Shown in pieces: positions 54,259-62,111 of a stretch of DNA of 64,000 nucleotides. Location: contig NZ_CP041345.1 of the NCBI RefSeq assembly GCF_013265555.1, positions 1,162,581 through 1,226,580 of the forward strand. Direction: 5' to 3'. Within the stretch, counting starts at the first letter, position 1, and every line of letters starts with the position of its first letter. The DNA comes from Tenuifilum thalassicum (GTDB taxonomy: Bacteria; Bacteroidota; Bacteroidia; Bacteroidales; Tenuifilaceae). Position numbers and translations under genes: made by a program. Under the pieces are notes generated by a model. It was not told where the DNA came from, searched no databases, and was given only the letters and a program-made list of their open reading frames with translations.

Positions 54259-54378
54259 GAATAAATATTGTTTTAGTTTATGTATTCATAACCTGTGAGT
54301 TAGGTTAAAACAAATTTAAAAATTTTATGTTTTTAGCAAAAGGATTTTTCAGAAAAGTTTTGGTCAACTCAATTTCTT

Positions 54379-54464
54379 TTCAACCATCATAAATTTAACA
54401 TAGCCCAATTTAGCATCATAATAATATATTCAACAGGTTGGGCTTTTCTCCAAATGGTTGAAGA
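54379..54464. other. Nested inverted repeats (possible structured RNA or recombination site)
   Basis: The outer arms TTCAACCAT (about 54379-54387) and ATGGTTGAA (about 54456-54464) enclose inner arms AGCCCAA (54402-54408) and TTGGGCT (54438-54444), the latter followed by TTTCT. The inner pair resembles the ends of an integron attC site (GCCCAAT versus consensus RYYYAAC; GTTGGGC matches GTTRRRY), but the span between them is only about 41 bp. It lies 120 bp from the integrase fossil. The stretch 54465-54550 adds AATTGGG and CCCAATT arms around a G run. Confidence 0.4.
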
Positions 54465-54745
54465 CTTTTTAAAAGTTAAAACATGAGACAGCTTAATAAT
54501 TGGGTGGGGGGGAATTGCCCAATTTGTTAAGACTCGTTTTAACATATCGGCTCATTCCGATTCATTCCGACTTATTGACGACCCCTCCAAACCTCCTGAA
54601 AGGGGAGGCTTAAACTCCGCTATCTTTTAGGGGGTAGGGAGGGGGGGCGCTATAAAATCTTTATCTCCAAACAAAGTCTTTTTTATCTTCCGAATATTTC
54701 CGTGTCATTCCGAGCCATTCCTCTAACTTCTTTTAATTTCCTCAC

Positions 54746-55307
54746 ATTCTTCAACAAGAGATGCTTCGGCAGGCTCAGCATGACAAGGCAAGGTTTATAG
54801 TTCAAGGTTTAAGGCTATGTCCAGTAAAGACGGACAAAAGGCGTTAATCGTTAAACGAGTTTGTTTATTTGAGGCGTCTGCATTCTATTTTTTACACCAC
54901 AGAGTTACACGGAGGAATGCACAGAGGCATACAGGAGGAAAAACAAATATGTCCACTTAAATTTTCCGTGTCATTCCGACTCATTCTTTTGACTTCCTCT
55001 AACTTCCTTAAACTTCCTCAAATTCTTCAACAAGAGATGCTTCGGCAAGCTCAGCATGACAAGGCAAGGTTTATAGTTCAAGGTTTAAGGCTATGTCCAG
55101 TAAAGACGGATAAAAGGCGTTAATCGTTAAACGAGTTTGTTTATTTGAGGCGTCTGCATTCTATTTTTTACACCACAGAGTTACACGGAGGAATGCACAG
55201 AGGCATACAGGAGGAAAAACAAATATGTCCACTTAAAATTTCCGTGTCATTCCGAATCATTCCGAGCCATTCTTTTAACTTCCTCTAACTTCCTTTAACT
55301 TCCTCAA
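54746..55307 (+). repeat. Tandem duplication of a 276-286 bp composite unit
   Basis: The unit 54746-55021 is followed directly by a nearly identical copy at 55022-55307. Both contain, in order, the core module, GTTCAAGGTTTAAGGCTATG, TAAAGACGGA, AAACGAGTTTGTTTATTTGA, the CACAGAGTTACACGG module and a TTCCGTGTCATTCCGA tail. Differences are a few substitutions and an extra 10-bp TCATTCCGA-type unit. The near identity suggests recent duplication or ongoing gene conversion. Confidence 0.85.
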
Positions 55308-55340
55308 ATTCTTCAAGAAGAGCTGCTTCTGCAAGCTCAG

Positions 55341-55573
55341 CATGACAAACTGGTTCTTGGGGGTATTACTTGAAATTGCGATGCATCGTTTCATTTTCGC
55401 TCTTTGGTGTGGTTCTTCCGTGCATCGCTAATCACTTTTGGGCTTGTTAATTCTACCATTACTTAGCCCCTACGGGGCAAAATTTTCAATCTTCATTAAT
55501 TGGTCGCTTCTGAGTATACTTTTCTAAACACCAAAAACTAAAACCAAAACACAGCTCTTCCGATTCTTTCTGA
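55341..55573 (+). repeat. Right copy of the 220-230 bp inverted element
   Basis: This is the reverse complement of 25530-25760 over almost the whole length, joined at its left end to a core module as in the other copy. It contains TTACTTAGCCCCTACGGGGC, a small hairpin (GCCCC and GGGGC), and no ORF of interest. Confidence 0.8.
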
Positions 55574-56226
55574 ATATTTCCGAATCATTCCGAGCCATTC
55601 ATCTAACTTCTTTTAATTTCCTCACATTCTTCAACAAGAGATGCTTCGGCAGGCTCAGCATGACAAGGCATGGTTCAAAGTTCACAGTTCAAGATTTCAG
55701 ATTTGTCCGACGAAGACGGATTCAAGTATTGTCACATGAAATTCCGATTCCTTCTGAATATTTCCGAATCATTCTGAGTCATTCATTCCTCTAACTTCAT
55801 TTATCTTCCTCAAATTCTTCAAGAAGAGATGCTCCGAAATGCTCAGCATGATAATATATGGTTGAAGGTTCAAGGCTATGTCCGGCGAAGACGGATAAAA
55901 GGCGTGAATTGTTAAACGTTAATCGTTAAACGAGTTTATTTGAGGCATCTGCTTTCTATTTTTTACACCACAGAGTCTCACAGAGGCATATAGGAGGGAA
56001 AAAAATATGGCCACTTAAATTTTCGGGTTCATTCCGAATATTTCCAGTTTATTCCGAATATTTCCGAATCATTCCTTGTCATTCTTTTAACTTCCTCTAA
56101 CTTCCTCTTATTCTTCAACAGGCATGATTTGCTGCAGCCGAAAATATGGATATGTAAATACCGAGAAATTATTATTTTTCGAACATAAATAGACCTGTTA
56201 CGTTTATAAGTAAAACCATTAGAAGA

Positions 56227-56517
56227 GTGAGTAAGCCAATAAAAATTGAGATGTTTTACACTTTAACCTGCCCAAACTGCAAGGTGTTAGAGCAAATGAT
56301 AAATTCAGTGTTGCCTAATTATAGCAGTAGATTTGAGTTTAAAAGGGTACTTGCAGGTTCGCCAATGGGTTACATTAGGACGCTCAAACTTGGTATTCAT
56401 TCAGTTCCAACTCTGCTGATTGATGGTAAAATTGAGTTTAGAGGTGTTCCTACTAGGGAGCAGCTGATCGATAAGTTAAACAACTACACTAAATCAATAA
56501 ATTATGAACGAAACTAA
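56227..56517 (+). CDS. Thioredoxin-like/glutaredoxin-like small protein
   Basis: The 96-residue protein starts at a GTG and begins IKIEMFYTLTCPNCKVLEQMI, a thioredoxin fold with redox motif CPNC at residues 15-18. KLGIHSVPTLLIDGKIEFRG contains the cis-Pro. This type resembles small single-domain disulfide reductases of anaerobes. It overlaps the next gene by 14 bp and lies in a four-gene group (thioredoxin-like, membrane protein, methyltransferase, Cys-rich protein) hemmed in by repeat blocks. Substrate is unknown; a role in redox control of the Cys-rich neighbour is possible but inferred. Confidence 0.8.
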   Translation: MSKPIKIEMFYTLTCPNCKVLEQMINSVLPNYSSRFEFKRVLAGSPMGYIRTLKLGIHSVPTLLIDGKIEFRGVPTREQLIDKLNNYTKSINYERN

Positions 56518-56737
56518 AAAACCTTTAAGATGCCCGCTTGGTGTACCAGGTGGTGTTATTGCAGCATTAATAGCGCTAGTTGGCGTTGTCGTTAGTATTT
56601 TGCAAACCGATTGGTTTCAACTTGGACTATCGCTAGCCCTTTTGTTAATTGCCATGCCATTTGTACGAGTTACCATGATGGTGCATTCTGCAAACGATAG
56701 GCTCGATGCCATTGAAGAAAAAATGAAAGAGAAGTAG
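56504..56737 (+). CDS. Small two-helix membrane protein, unknown function
   Basis: The 77-residue protein has two membrane helices (about 15-33 GGVIAALIALVGVVVSIL and 39-59 LGLSLALLLIAMPFVRV) and a charged C-terminal tail (DRLDAIEEKMKEK). A Cys in the N-terminus (PLRCPLG) may be redox active or bind metal. No family was recognised. It overlaps the thioredoxin-like gene by 14 bp and precedes the methyltransferase by 8 bp, so the three are co-transcribed. Confidence 0.6.
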   Translation: MNETKKPLRCPLGVPGGVIAALIALVGVVVSILQTDWFQLGLSLALLLIAMPFVRVTMMVHSANDRLDAIEEKMKEK

Positions 56738-56745
56738 GGGAGATT

Positions 56746-57336
56746 ATGGCAAATAGTTCATGGGACGAGAGATATTCCTCGTCTCACTTTTATTACGGAA
56801 TTAACCCGAATCAATTCTACAAGGAGAATTTAGTTCGGTTAAAACCAGGCAAAATTCTTTTACCTGCAGAGGGTGAGGGCAGAAACGCCGTTTTTGCTGC
56901 CAAGTTGGGGTGGCAAGTTTTTGCTTTCGATAGCAGTAGGGTAGCTCGGGAAAAAGCCCTTAAGCTGGCAGCTGAAAATGGAGTTAAAATCGATTATCGC
57001 CTTCTTTCGTACGATGAGGTTGACTTCACTTCAGAAAGTTTCGATGCCATTGCCCTTATTTATGCTCATAATCCTAATAGGGAGCTCGTACACAAAAAAA
57101 TGATTCAGCTACTTAAACCTGGTGGAATAATTATAATTGAGGGTTTTTCAAAAGACCAGCTGAGTTTCAATTCGGGAGGACCAAAAAACAAAGATTTGCT
57201 TTTTTCTGTAGATGAGTTAAAGAACGATTTTTCTGAATTGCAATCTGTTATGGTTTGGGAAGAAATTGTTGAGCTTAGCGAAGGTGATGGACACAAAGGT
57301 AAAGCGAGTGTTGTTAGATTGATTGGTGAAAAATAA
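56746..57336 (+). CDS. SAM-dependent methyltransferase (TehB-like)
   Basis: The 196-residue class I methyltransferase begins SSWDERYSSSHFYYGINPNQF. The SAM-binding motif ILLPAEGEGRNAVFAAKLGW is an EGEGRNA variant of the DxGxGxG loop, typical of the TehB-like group. VFAFDSSRVAREKALKLA and DAIALIYAHN follow. It could methylate a thiol, metalloid such as tellurite or another small molecule; nothing fixes the substrate. It is 8 bp from the membrane protein gene and 61 bp from the Cys-rich gene. Confidence 0.85.
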   Translation: MANSSWDERYSSSHFYYGINPNQFYKENLVRLKPGKILLPAEGEGRNAVFAAKLGWQVFAFDSSRVAREKALKLAAENGVKIDYRLLSYDEVDFTSESFDAIALIYAHNPNRELVHKKMIQLLKPGGIIIIEGFSKDQLSFNSGGPKNKDLLFSVDELKNDFSELQSVMVWEEIVELSEGDGHKGKASVVRLIGEK

Positions 57337-57397
57337 ATCATAATGCATTCCCTTTAATACAAAATTGTAATTTTGTGTTATTATTAAGTTTACAGTT

Positions 57398-57628
57398 ATG
57401 ATAACCCTACAATCAACTATCACATGCCCTCATTGCGGTTTCAGCAGGGAGGAAACCATGCCCACCGATACATGCCAGTATTTCTATGAGTGTTCAAATT
57501 GCGGTGAGCTGCTTAAACCCCAACCAGGCGACTGCTGTGTGTTTTGCTCATACGGAAACGTAAAATGCCCACCCATCCAGGAGCAAGAGAATAAGGGTGG
57601 TAGTAGCTGCGGTTGTTGCAGTTGCTAA
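57398..57628 (+). CDS. Cys-rich GDCCVFCSYG-type protein
   Basis: The 76-residue protein has 13 Cys. It contains two zinc-ribbon-like pairs (TCPHCGFSREE and ECSNCGELLKP), the motif GDCCVFCSYGNVKCPPIQ, which is characteristic of a small family in Proteobacteria and Bacteroidota, and a CGCCSC tail. The family function is not known to me; metal or metalloid binding is plausible. A TAATTTTG box (57368-57375) lies 22 bp before the ATG, inside the inverted repeat ACAAAAT-TGTA-ATTTTGT (57359-57376), which could be a promoter with an overlapping operator. Confidence 0.78.
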   Translation: MITLQSTITCPHCGFSREETMPTDTCQYFYECSNCGELLKPQPGDCCVFCSYGNVKCPPIQEQENKGGSSCGCCSC

Positions 57629-57714
57629 ATGGTTGAAATTCAATTATAATACATAAACAACGTCTACACTAAAGAGATTTAGGGAATTATTGGCTTTTTA
57701 AAATTAATCATATT

Positions 57715-58100
57715 TCATTCTTCTACCTACTTCTAACTTCCTCAAATTCTTCAAGAAGAGATGCTTCGACAAGTTTAGCATGACAAGGCAAGGTTTGTAG
57801 TTCAAGGTTTAAGGCTATGACAGGCGAAGATGGATAAAAGGCCCTAATCGTTAAACGATAATAGTTTGTTTATTTGAGGCGTTTGCATTCTATTTTTACA
57901 CCACAGAGTTACACAGAGGAATGCACAGAGGCATACAGTAGGAAAAACAAATATGTCCACTTAAATTTTCCGGTTCATTCCGAATATTTTCGTGTCATTC
58001 TGAGTCATTCATTCCTCTAACTTCCTCTAACTTTTTCTAACTTCCTCAAATTCTTAAAGAATAGATGCTTCGACAAGTTTAGCATGACAAAAACCTCTGG
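57715..58100 (+). repeat. Repeat block 3: composite intergenic repeats
   Basis: Two copies of the core module (near 57745 and 58045) flank the modules GTTCAAGGTTTAAGGCTATG, GATGGATAAAAGG, TTTATTTGAGGCGT and CACAGAGTTACACAGAGG and a TCATTCCGA-type tail. The copies share the variant GCTTCGACAAGTTTAGC, so this block is diverging separately from block 2. No gene lies here. The remaining DNA to 58188 shows nothing else. Confidence 0.85.
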
Positions 58101-58188
58101 CTCTTCCCGATTAAAACCTGGGTTTAATGACTCGCTCCTCTAATTTTCTCAGAGGTACCTAAATAACACAAGTGCAGGTTGTGAAAAT

Positions 58189-59478
58189 TTAGAAACTTTC
58201 GTAGTCGCTATCATTTGTTTTTGATAGCTTTATATCATAGCCTAACTTGCTTGTGTTATTTTGCTTTGCTTTTGGCGCTGGTTTTAAGCTGTAATCTTCC
58301 TCACTGCTCTTTTTGCCAGTTTTCGAATTGTTTTGGGCTTTAGTTGAAACTGATGCAAAGTCTTTATTAAAGAGAAAGTATGATGCAACTTCTTTAAGCT
58401 GCTCGGCCTGACCCGTAAGTTCCTCGGCGCTTGAGGCAAGTTCCTCGCTCGATGCAGCATTTTGCTGAATAACCTGGTTTAGCTGCTGTGTAGCATTGTT
58501 TATTTGCTCCATCCCAGCACTCTGCTCAATATTTGCAGCCGCAATTTCGTTAACAAGTTGGATTGTTTTTTCTATTTCAGGCTGTAATATTTGCATCTGT
58601 TTTGAAGCCTCTTCTGTAACGTTTACGCTCTTTTCTGAAAGAAGAATAATTTCGTCGGCTGCTGCTTTACTTCGTTCGGCAAGTTTACGTACTTCGGCTG
58701 CTACAACTGCAAATCCTCTACCAGATTCTCCTGCTCTTGCTGCCTCTACGGCTGCATTTAGTGCAAGTATATTGGTTTGAAAGGCGATATCGTTAATAAT
58801 ATTGATTTTTTCAGCTATCTTCTTAATGGCATCAAGACTTTCATCCGATACCGCAGAAAGGTTTTTAACTTCTTTGGCCACTGTTAGTGATATCTTTTCT
58901 GCATGCTTAGCATTTTCTGTATTTTGCTGTATGTTAGCCGACATCTCTTCAACAAGGCTCCCAACCTGTTCGGCGTTAGAGGCTTGCTCGTTAGCACCCT
59001 GCGAAAGTTCCTCCGATGACTTACTTAATTGATGGCTTGCTGATAGAATAGAGTTGGAAGAAAAAACAATATTTTCTATTACTTCTTTCAGTTTGATAAC
59101 TGTATCGTTTGTAGAGCGGGCAATGTAACCGAACTCATCTTTTCTTTCAAGTAGTTCTTTTGGAATTTCAGTTTCTAGGTTTCCTTTTGATATAGCCTCC
59201 TGGCTTTCGGCTATAATTTTAAGGCTATTCCCAATTATCCTTTTGAAATAGGATAAACCAACCCATAGTGCTGCAACAAACAAGGGAATAATCCAGGAAA
59301 GGTTTATCATGTCAATAATACTTATACTATATCCGGCAATGGCAGTGAGCCCTATAAATATCAAGGCTATTGCCGAAATTGTAAACACAATAGAATTCTT
59401 AAAGATTAGCTTGAAAATTCCAATTGAAATAGGTACGAGTACTACAACAAGTCCAATAATTATGTACAGATGTTCCAT
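58189..59478 (-). CDS. Methyl-accepting chemotaxis protein without periplasmic sensor domain
   Basis: The 429-residue receptor has three closely spaced N-terminal membrane helices (about 5-80) with only short loops, so it has no sizeable periplasmic sensor. A HAMP-like segment (about 85-135, [14 protein letters not shown]) and a coiled-coil signalling domain follow, with tip [32 protein letters not shown] near 233-264. A low-complexity linker (about 380-420) ends in DYESF. This resembles the NWETF-type pentapeptide that tethers the CheR methyltransferase. It may sense membrane state or energy, as other sensor-less receptors do; this is inference. It is flanked by repeat blocks on both sides. 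Confidence 0.88.
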
Positions 59479-59679
59479 TTGATGAAAATTATTTATTAAC
59501 TTTTGAGTAAACGCATTACCTACGAATAAGGTTTAGTTTGGTGTAAGTAATTAACAAAGTTTTGACGAACTAGCTTAAAGTGTACTTTTTTAGCTGTGCT
59601 TTTTACATAAATAGAATTATAACATCTTGAAGTTGTTTTTTTTGTTCCCTATGTTGCGACGGAGTCCATTAATGAAAAG

Positions 59680-60215
59680 ATAATAGGCGATAATCGTTAA
59701 ACGTTAATCGTTAAGCGAGTTTATTTGAGACGTCTGCATTCTTTTTTTACACCACAGAGTTACACAGAGGAATGCACAGAGGCATACAGGAGAAAAAACA
59801 AATATGGCCACTTAAATCTTCCGGTTCCTTCCGAATATTTCCGTGTCATTCCGAATCATTCCGACTCATTCTTTTAACTTCCTCTAACTTCTTTTAACTT
59901 CCTCAAATTCTTCAAGAAGAGATGCCTCGACAAACTCAGCATGTCAATAACACATGATTTAAGGCTGCGTCCGGCGAAGACGGATTCAAAATTTCAGATT
60001 CAAGACTAGTCCGGCGTTGACGGATTCAAGAATTGTCACATGAAATTCCGATTCCTTCCGTATATTTCCGACTCATTCCGGCTCATTCTTTTAACTTCCT
60101 CAAATTCTTCAAGAAGAGATGCTTCAGCAAGTTCAGTATGACAAGGCGCTTCCGATTCATTCCGAATATTTCCGAACTATTCCGAGTCATTCTTCCAATT
60201 CACTCTCCCCAATGT
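59680..60215 (+). repeat. Repeat block 4: composite intergenic repeats before the MATE gene
   Basis: Contents are the modules AACGTTAATCGTTAAGCGAG, TTTATTTGAGACGT and CACAGAGTTACACAGAGG, TCATTCCGA-type tandem units, and two core modules (near 59905 and 60105). Two GTCCGGCG(A/T)(A/T)GACGGATTCA tags lie between the core modules. Its translation extends the MATE frame upstream to 60033, which is an artefact. The stretch 59479-59679 is AT-rich with nothing recognised. Confidence 0.85.
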
Positions 60216-60219
60216 TTTG

Positions 60220-60248
60220 TTGATTTCAATTTTTTTGGCCTACTTTGC
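60220..60248 (+). promoter_or_regulatory. Candidate promoter of the MATE gene
   Basis: TTG (60220-60222), 18 nt, TACTTTGC (60241-60248) is close to the consensus TAnnTTTG. It places the start site about 10 bp before the ATG at 60264, just after the last repeat module. Confidence 0.45.
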
Positions 60249-60263
60249 AAAACTTTTGCTGCT

Positions 60264-61643
60264 ATGAAAGATTTCACATCAGGTAACGAGGCCAAACTTA
60301 TTTTTCGATTTGCTCTACCCATGCTGATTGGGAATATATTCCAACAGCTTTACAATGTGGTAGATAGCATAATTGTTGGACGATACCTTGGAAAAAAAGC
60401 ATTGGCAGCTGTTGGTGCATCGTTTCCAATTATTTTCATGATTATCGCTTTAATCATTGGGATTGGGATTGGTTCTTCGGTGGTGATTTCGCAATATTTT
60501 GGGGCTAAAAATTATGAAAAGGTTAAACGCGCTTCCGATACTACTTATATCTTTCTGTTTTTTGCTGGTATTGTAATTACTTTTGTTGGCCTTGCTAGCG
60601 GTGAGCATATTTTTAGGCTAATGCGTTTACCTGAAGAGGTTCTCCCATTAGCAAAAACATACTTGGATATTTACATGTACGGAATGGTGTTAATGTTTGG
60701 GTTTAACTCTATTTCTAGTATTCTGCGAGGGGTTGGCGATTCTAAAACTCCGCTTTACTTTTTAATTGTTGCTACTTTCTTAAACATCATCTTAGATATT
60801 CTTTTTGTTTTAGTTTTTAAATGGGGAATTGCGGGTGCAGCCTGGGCTACAGTTGTAGCACAGTCGTTCTCGTTTGTAATTGCAGCAGCATACCTCGAAC
60901 GAAAAAAACATCTACTACGGATTAAGTTTAGGAGGATGGTTTTTGATTGGGAGATTTTTAAGAAATCGGTCAGAATTGGTTTCCCAACAGGTATTCAGCA
61001 AACGCTTGTTGCTCTTGGTGGAATGGCATTGATGGGAATAGTAAACTCATTTGGAACAAATGTAATTGCAGGTTTCTCAGCTGCTAGCCGTATCGATTCC
61101 TTGGCGGTAATCCCCATCATGAACTTCTCCGCATCATTATCGGGTTTTGTAGGCCAAAATATTGGAGCAGGTAAAATTGATAGGGTAAGAAGGGGGCTTT
61201 GGGCAACAATAAAAATGTCGGTGGCGTTTAGCATTTCTATTAGTCTAATAATCCTTTTCTGGGGCGATAAAATGATGCTGGTTTTTTCAGATAACTCGGA
61301 AGTTATTAGTGTAGGTTACCATTACCTAATGGTGGTAAGCGTTTTTTATGCTGTCTTTGCCATTATGTTCTGTATTAATGGTCTGCTTAGAGGGGCTGGA
61401 GCCGCTATTGTTCCCATGTACATCACTCTTTTATCACTTTGGATAGTTCGGTTGCCTTTGGCATATCTTCTTAGCTACACCTTTAAAATGGGCGAGGCTG
61501 GCATTTGGTGGTCAATCCCAATTGGTTGGGCTATGGGGGCTGTCGGCGCTATTTTTTACTATAGACTTGGTAATTGGAAAAATAAATCTGTGGTTCGACC
61601 ACATGTTTCCGATGATGAGGAGGTTGTAACCGATATTGTGTAA
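60264..61643 (+). CDS. MATE family efflux transporter
   Basis: From the ATG at 60264 (MKDFTSGNEAKLIFRFALPML) the protein is 459 residues with 12 membrane helices, the standard MATE size. MLIGNIFQQLYNVVDSIIVGRYLG, ILRGVGDSKTPL and NGLLRGAGAAIVPMY are family hallmarks in the two pseudo-symmetric halves. It exports cationic or hydrophobic compounds using Na+ or H+ gradients; the substrate is unknown. An ORF start at 60033 adds 77 residues that are translated repeat sequence and is rejected. Confidence 0.93.
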   Translation: MKDFTSGNEAKLIFRFALPMLIGNIFQQLYNVVDSIIVGRYLGKKALAAVGASFPIIFMIIALIIGIGIGSSVVISQYFGAKNYEKVKRASDTTYIFLFFAGIVITFVGLASGEHIFRLMRLPEEVLPLAKTYLDIYMYGMVLMFGFNSISSILRGVGDSKTPLYFLIVATFLNIILDILFVLVFKWGIAGAAWATVVAQSFSFVIAAAYLERKKHLLRIKFRRMVFDWEIFKKSVRIGFPTGIQQTLVALGGMALMGIVNSFGTNVIAGFSAASRIDSLAVIPIMNFSASLSGFVGQNIGAGKIDRVRRGLWATIKMSVAFSISISLIILFWGDKMMLVFSDNSEVISVGYHYLMVVSVFYAVFAIMFCINGLLRGAGAAIVPMYITLLSLWIVRLPLAYLLSYTFKMGEAGIWWSIPIGWAMGAVGAIFYYRLGNWKNKSVVRPHVSDDEEVVTDIV

Positions 61644-61652
61644 GGAGTTTAA

Positions 61653-61682
61653 TTGCATACTAACTAAAATCTATTATTTTTG
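61653..61682 (+). promoter_or_regulatory. Promoter of the small conserved protein gene
   Basis: TTG (61653-61655), 19 nt, TATTTTTG (61675-61682): an exact consensus match 29 bp before the ATG at 61711. It starts only 10 bp after the MATE stop codon, so this gene is transcribed independently. Confidence 0.6.
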
Positions 61683-61710
61683 CATTCTGTTTAATTAAAT
61701 TAAGACAATT

Positions 61711-61998
61711 ATGGCAAGCAGAAGAAATCTTAAAAAGGATATCGATTACCTAATGAGCGAGGTTATTAGCGATTGTTACACCTATATGTTAATTCACGGA
61801 GAGAAAAAACGTGATGAGGCAATAGCTATTATTGAATCGATTTTAGAAAAACGTAATGATTTAATTCATCGCATTAAGCATCCCGAAAATAAGTCAGATA
61901 AGAAAGCGGTAAAGGCTCACTATAAAGCCATTCATGAGGATTTGCTTAAAGCTATTGATGAGAGTTTTAGCAAGCTTAGCGAGTTAACAAAAGCATAA
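61711..61998 (+). CDS. Small conserved helical protein, unknown function
   Basis: The 95-residue, strongly charged, all-helical protein begins MASRRNLKKDIDYLMSEVISDCYTYMLIHGEKKRDEA. It has no signal peptide or catalytic motif. The pattern resembles a short Bacteroidota-specific family of unknown role often annotated as hypothetical; this is from memory. Basic and acidic residues alternate, so it may form a helical bundle or bind nucleic acid. It has its own promoter and a strong terminator, which supports a real, separately expressed gene. Confidence 0.7.
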   Translation: MASRRNLKKDIDYLMSEVISDCYTYMLIHGEKKRDEAIAIIESILEKRNDLIHRIKHPENKSDKKAVKAHYKAIHEDLLKAIDESFSKLSELTKA

Positions 61999-62020
61999 CT
62001 AGTAATTATCATCAGCTTAC

Positions 62021-62045
62021 GCCCGGCCATGCCGGGCTTTTTTAT
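62021..62045 (+). terminator. Intrinsic terminator after the small helical protein gene
   Basis: GCCCGGC (62021-62027) and GCCGGGC (62031-62037) form a perfect 7-bp GC stem with a 3-nt loop, followed by TTTTTTTA. Confidence 0.9.
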
Positions 62046-62111
62046 TTAACAAACTTTTTTAGTAGTAGCATATCATATTTTATAATTTTGTTTGTTTAAA
62101 AATGGATAATC

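Larger units (their letters stand above)
54550..56140 (+). repeat. Repeat block 2: composite intergenic repeats
   Basis: About 1.6 kb with no gene. It starts with a pyrimidine/purine stretch (CCCCTCCAAACCTCCTGAAAGGGGAGGC, about 54582-54610). At least five full copies and one partial copy of the core module (CTCTAACTTCCTCAAATTCTTCAAGAAGAGATGCTTCGGC, in pieces) lie near 54746, 55022, 55308, 55625, 55810 and 56110. They alternate with the modules ATGTCCGGCGAAGACGGA, GTTAATCGTTAAACGAG and CACAGAGTTACACGGAGG. Between modules are tandem, imperfect TCATTCCGA units. ORFs here, such as 54869-55123, are repeat translations. No transposase, terminal inverted repeat or target duplication was seen. Confidence 0.88.

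Noticed and set aside
54869-55123. ORF of 84 codons in repeat block 2
   Set aside because: It translates repeat modules, recurs with each copy and shows no protein family.
54550-56140. CRISPR array
   Set aside because: The repeats are irregular, long and adjacent without uniform spacers; no cas gene is present.
57377-57397. Leader peptide before the Cys-rich protein
   Set aside because: There is no start codon with an open frame long enough between the promoter box and the ATG.
60033-60263. N-terminal extension of the MATE ORF (start at 60033)
   Set aside because: The extra 77 codons translate repeat block 4. The true start at 60264 has a candidate promoter and begins with typical MATE sequence.
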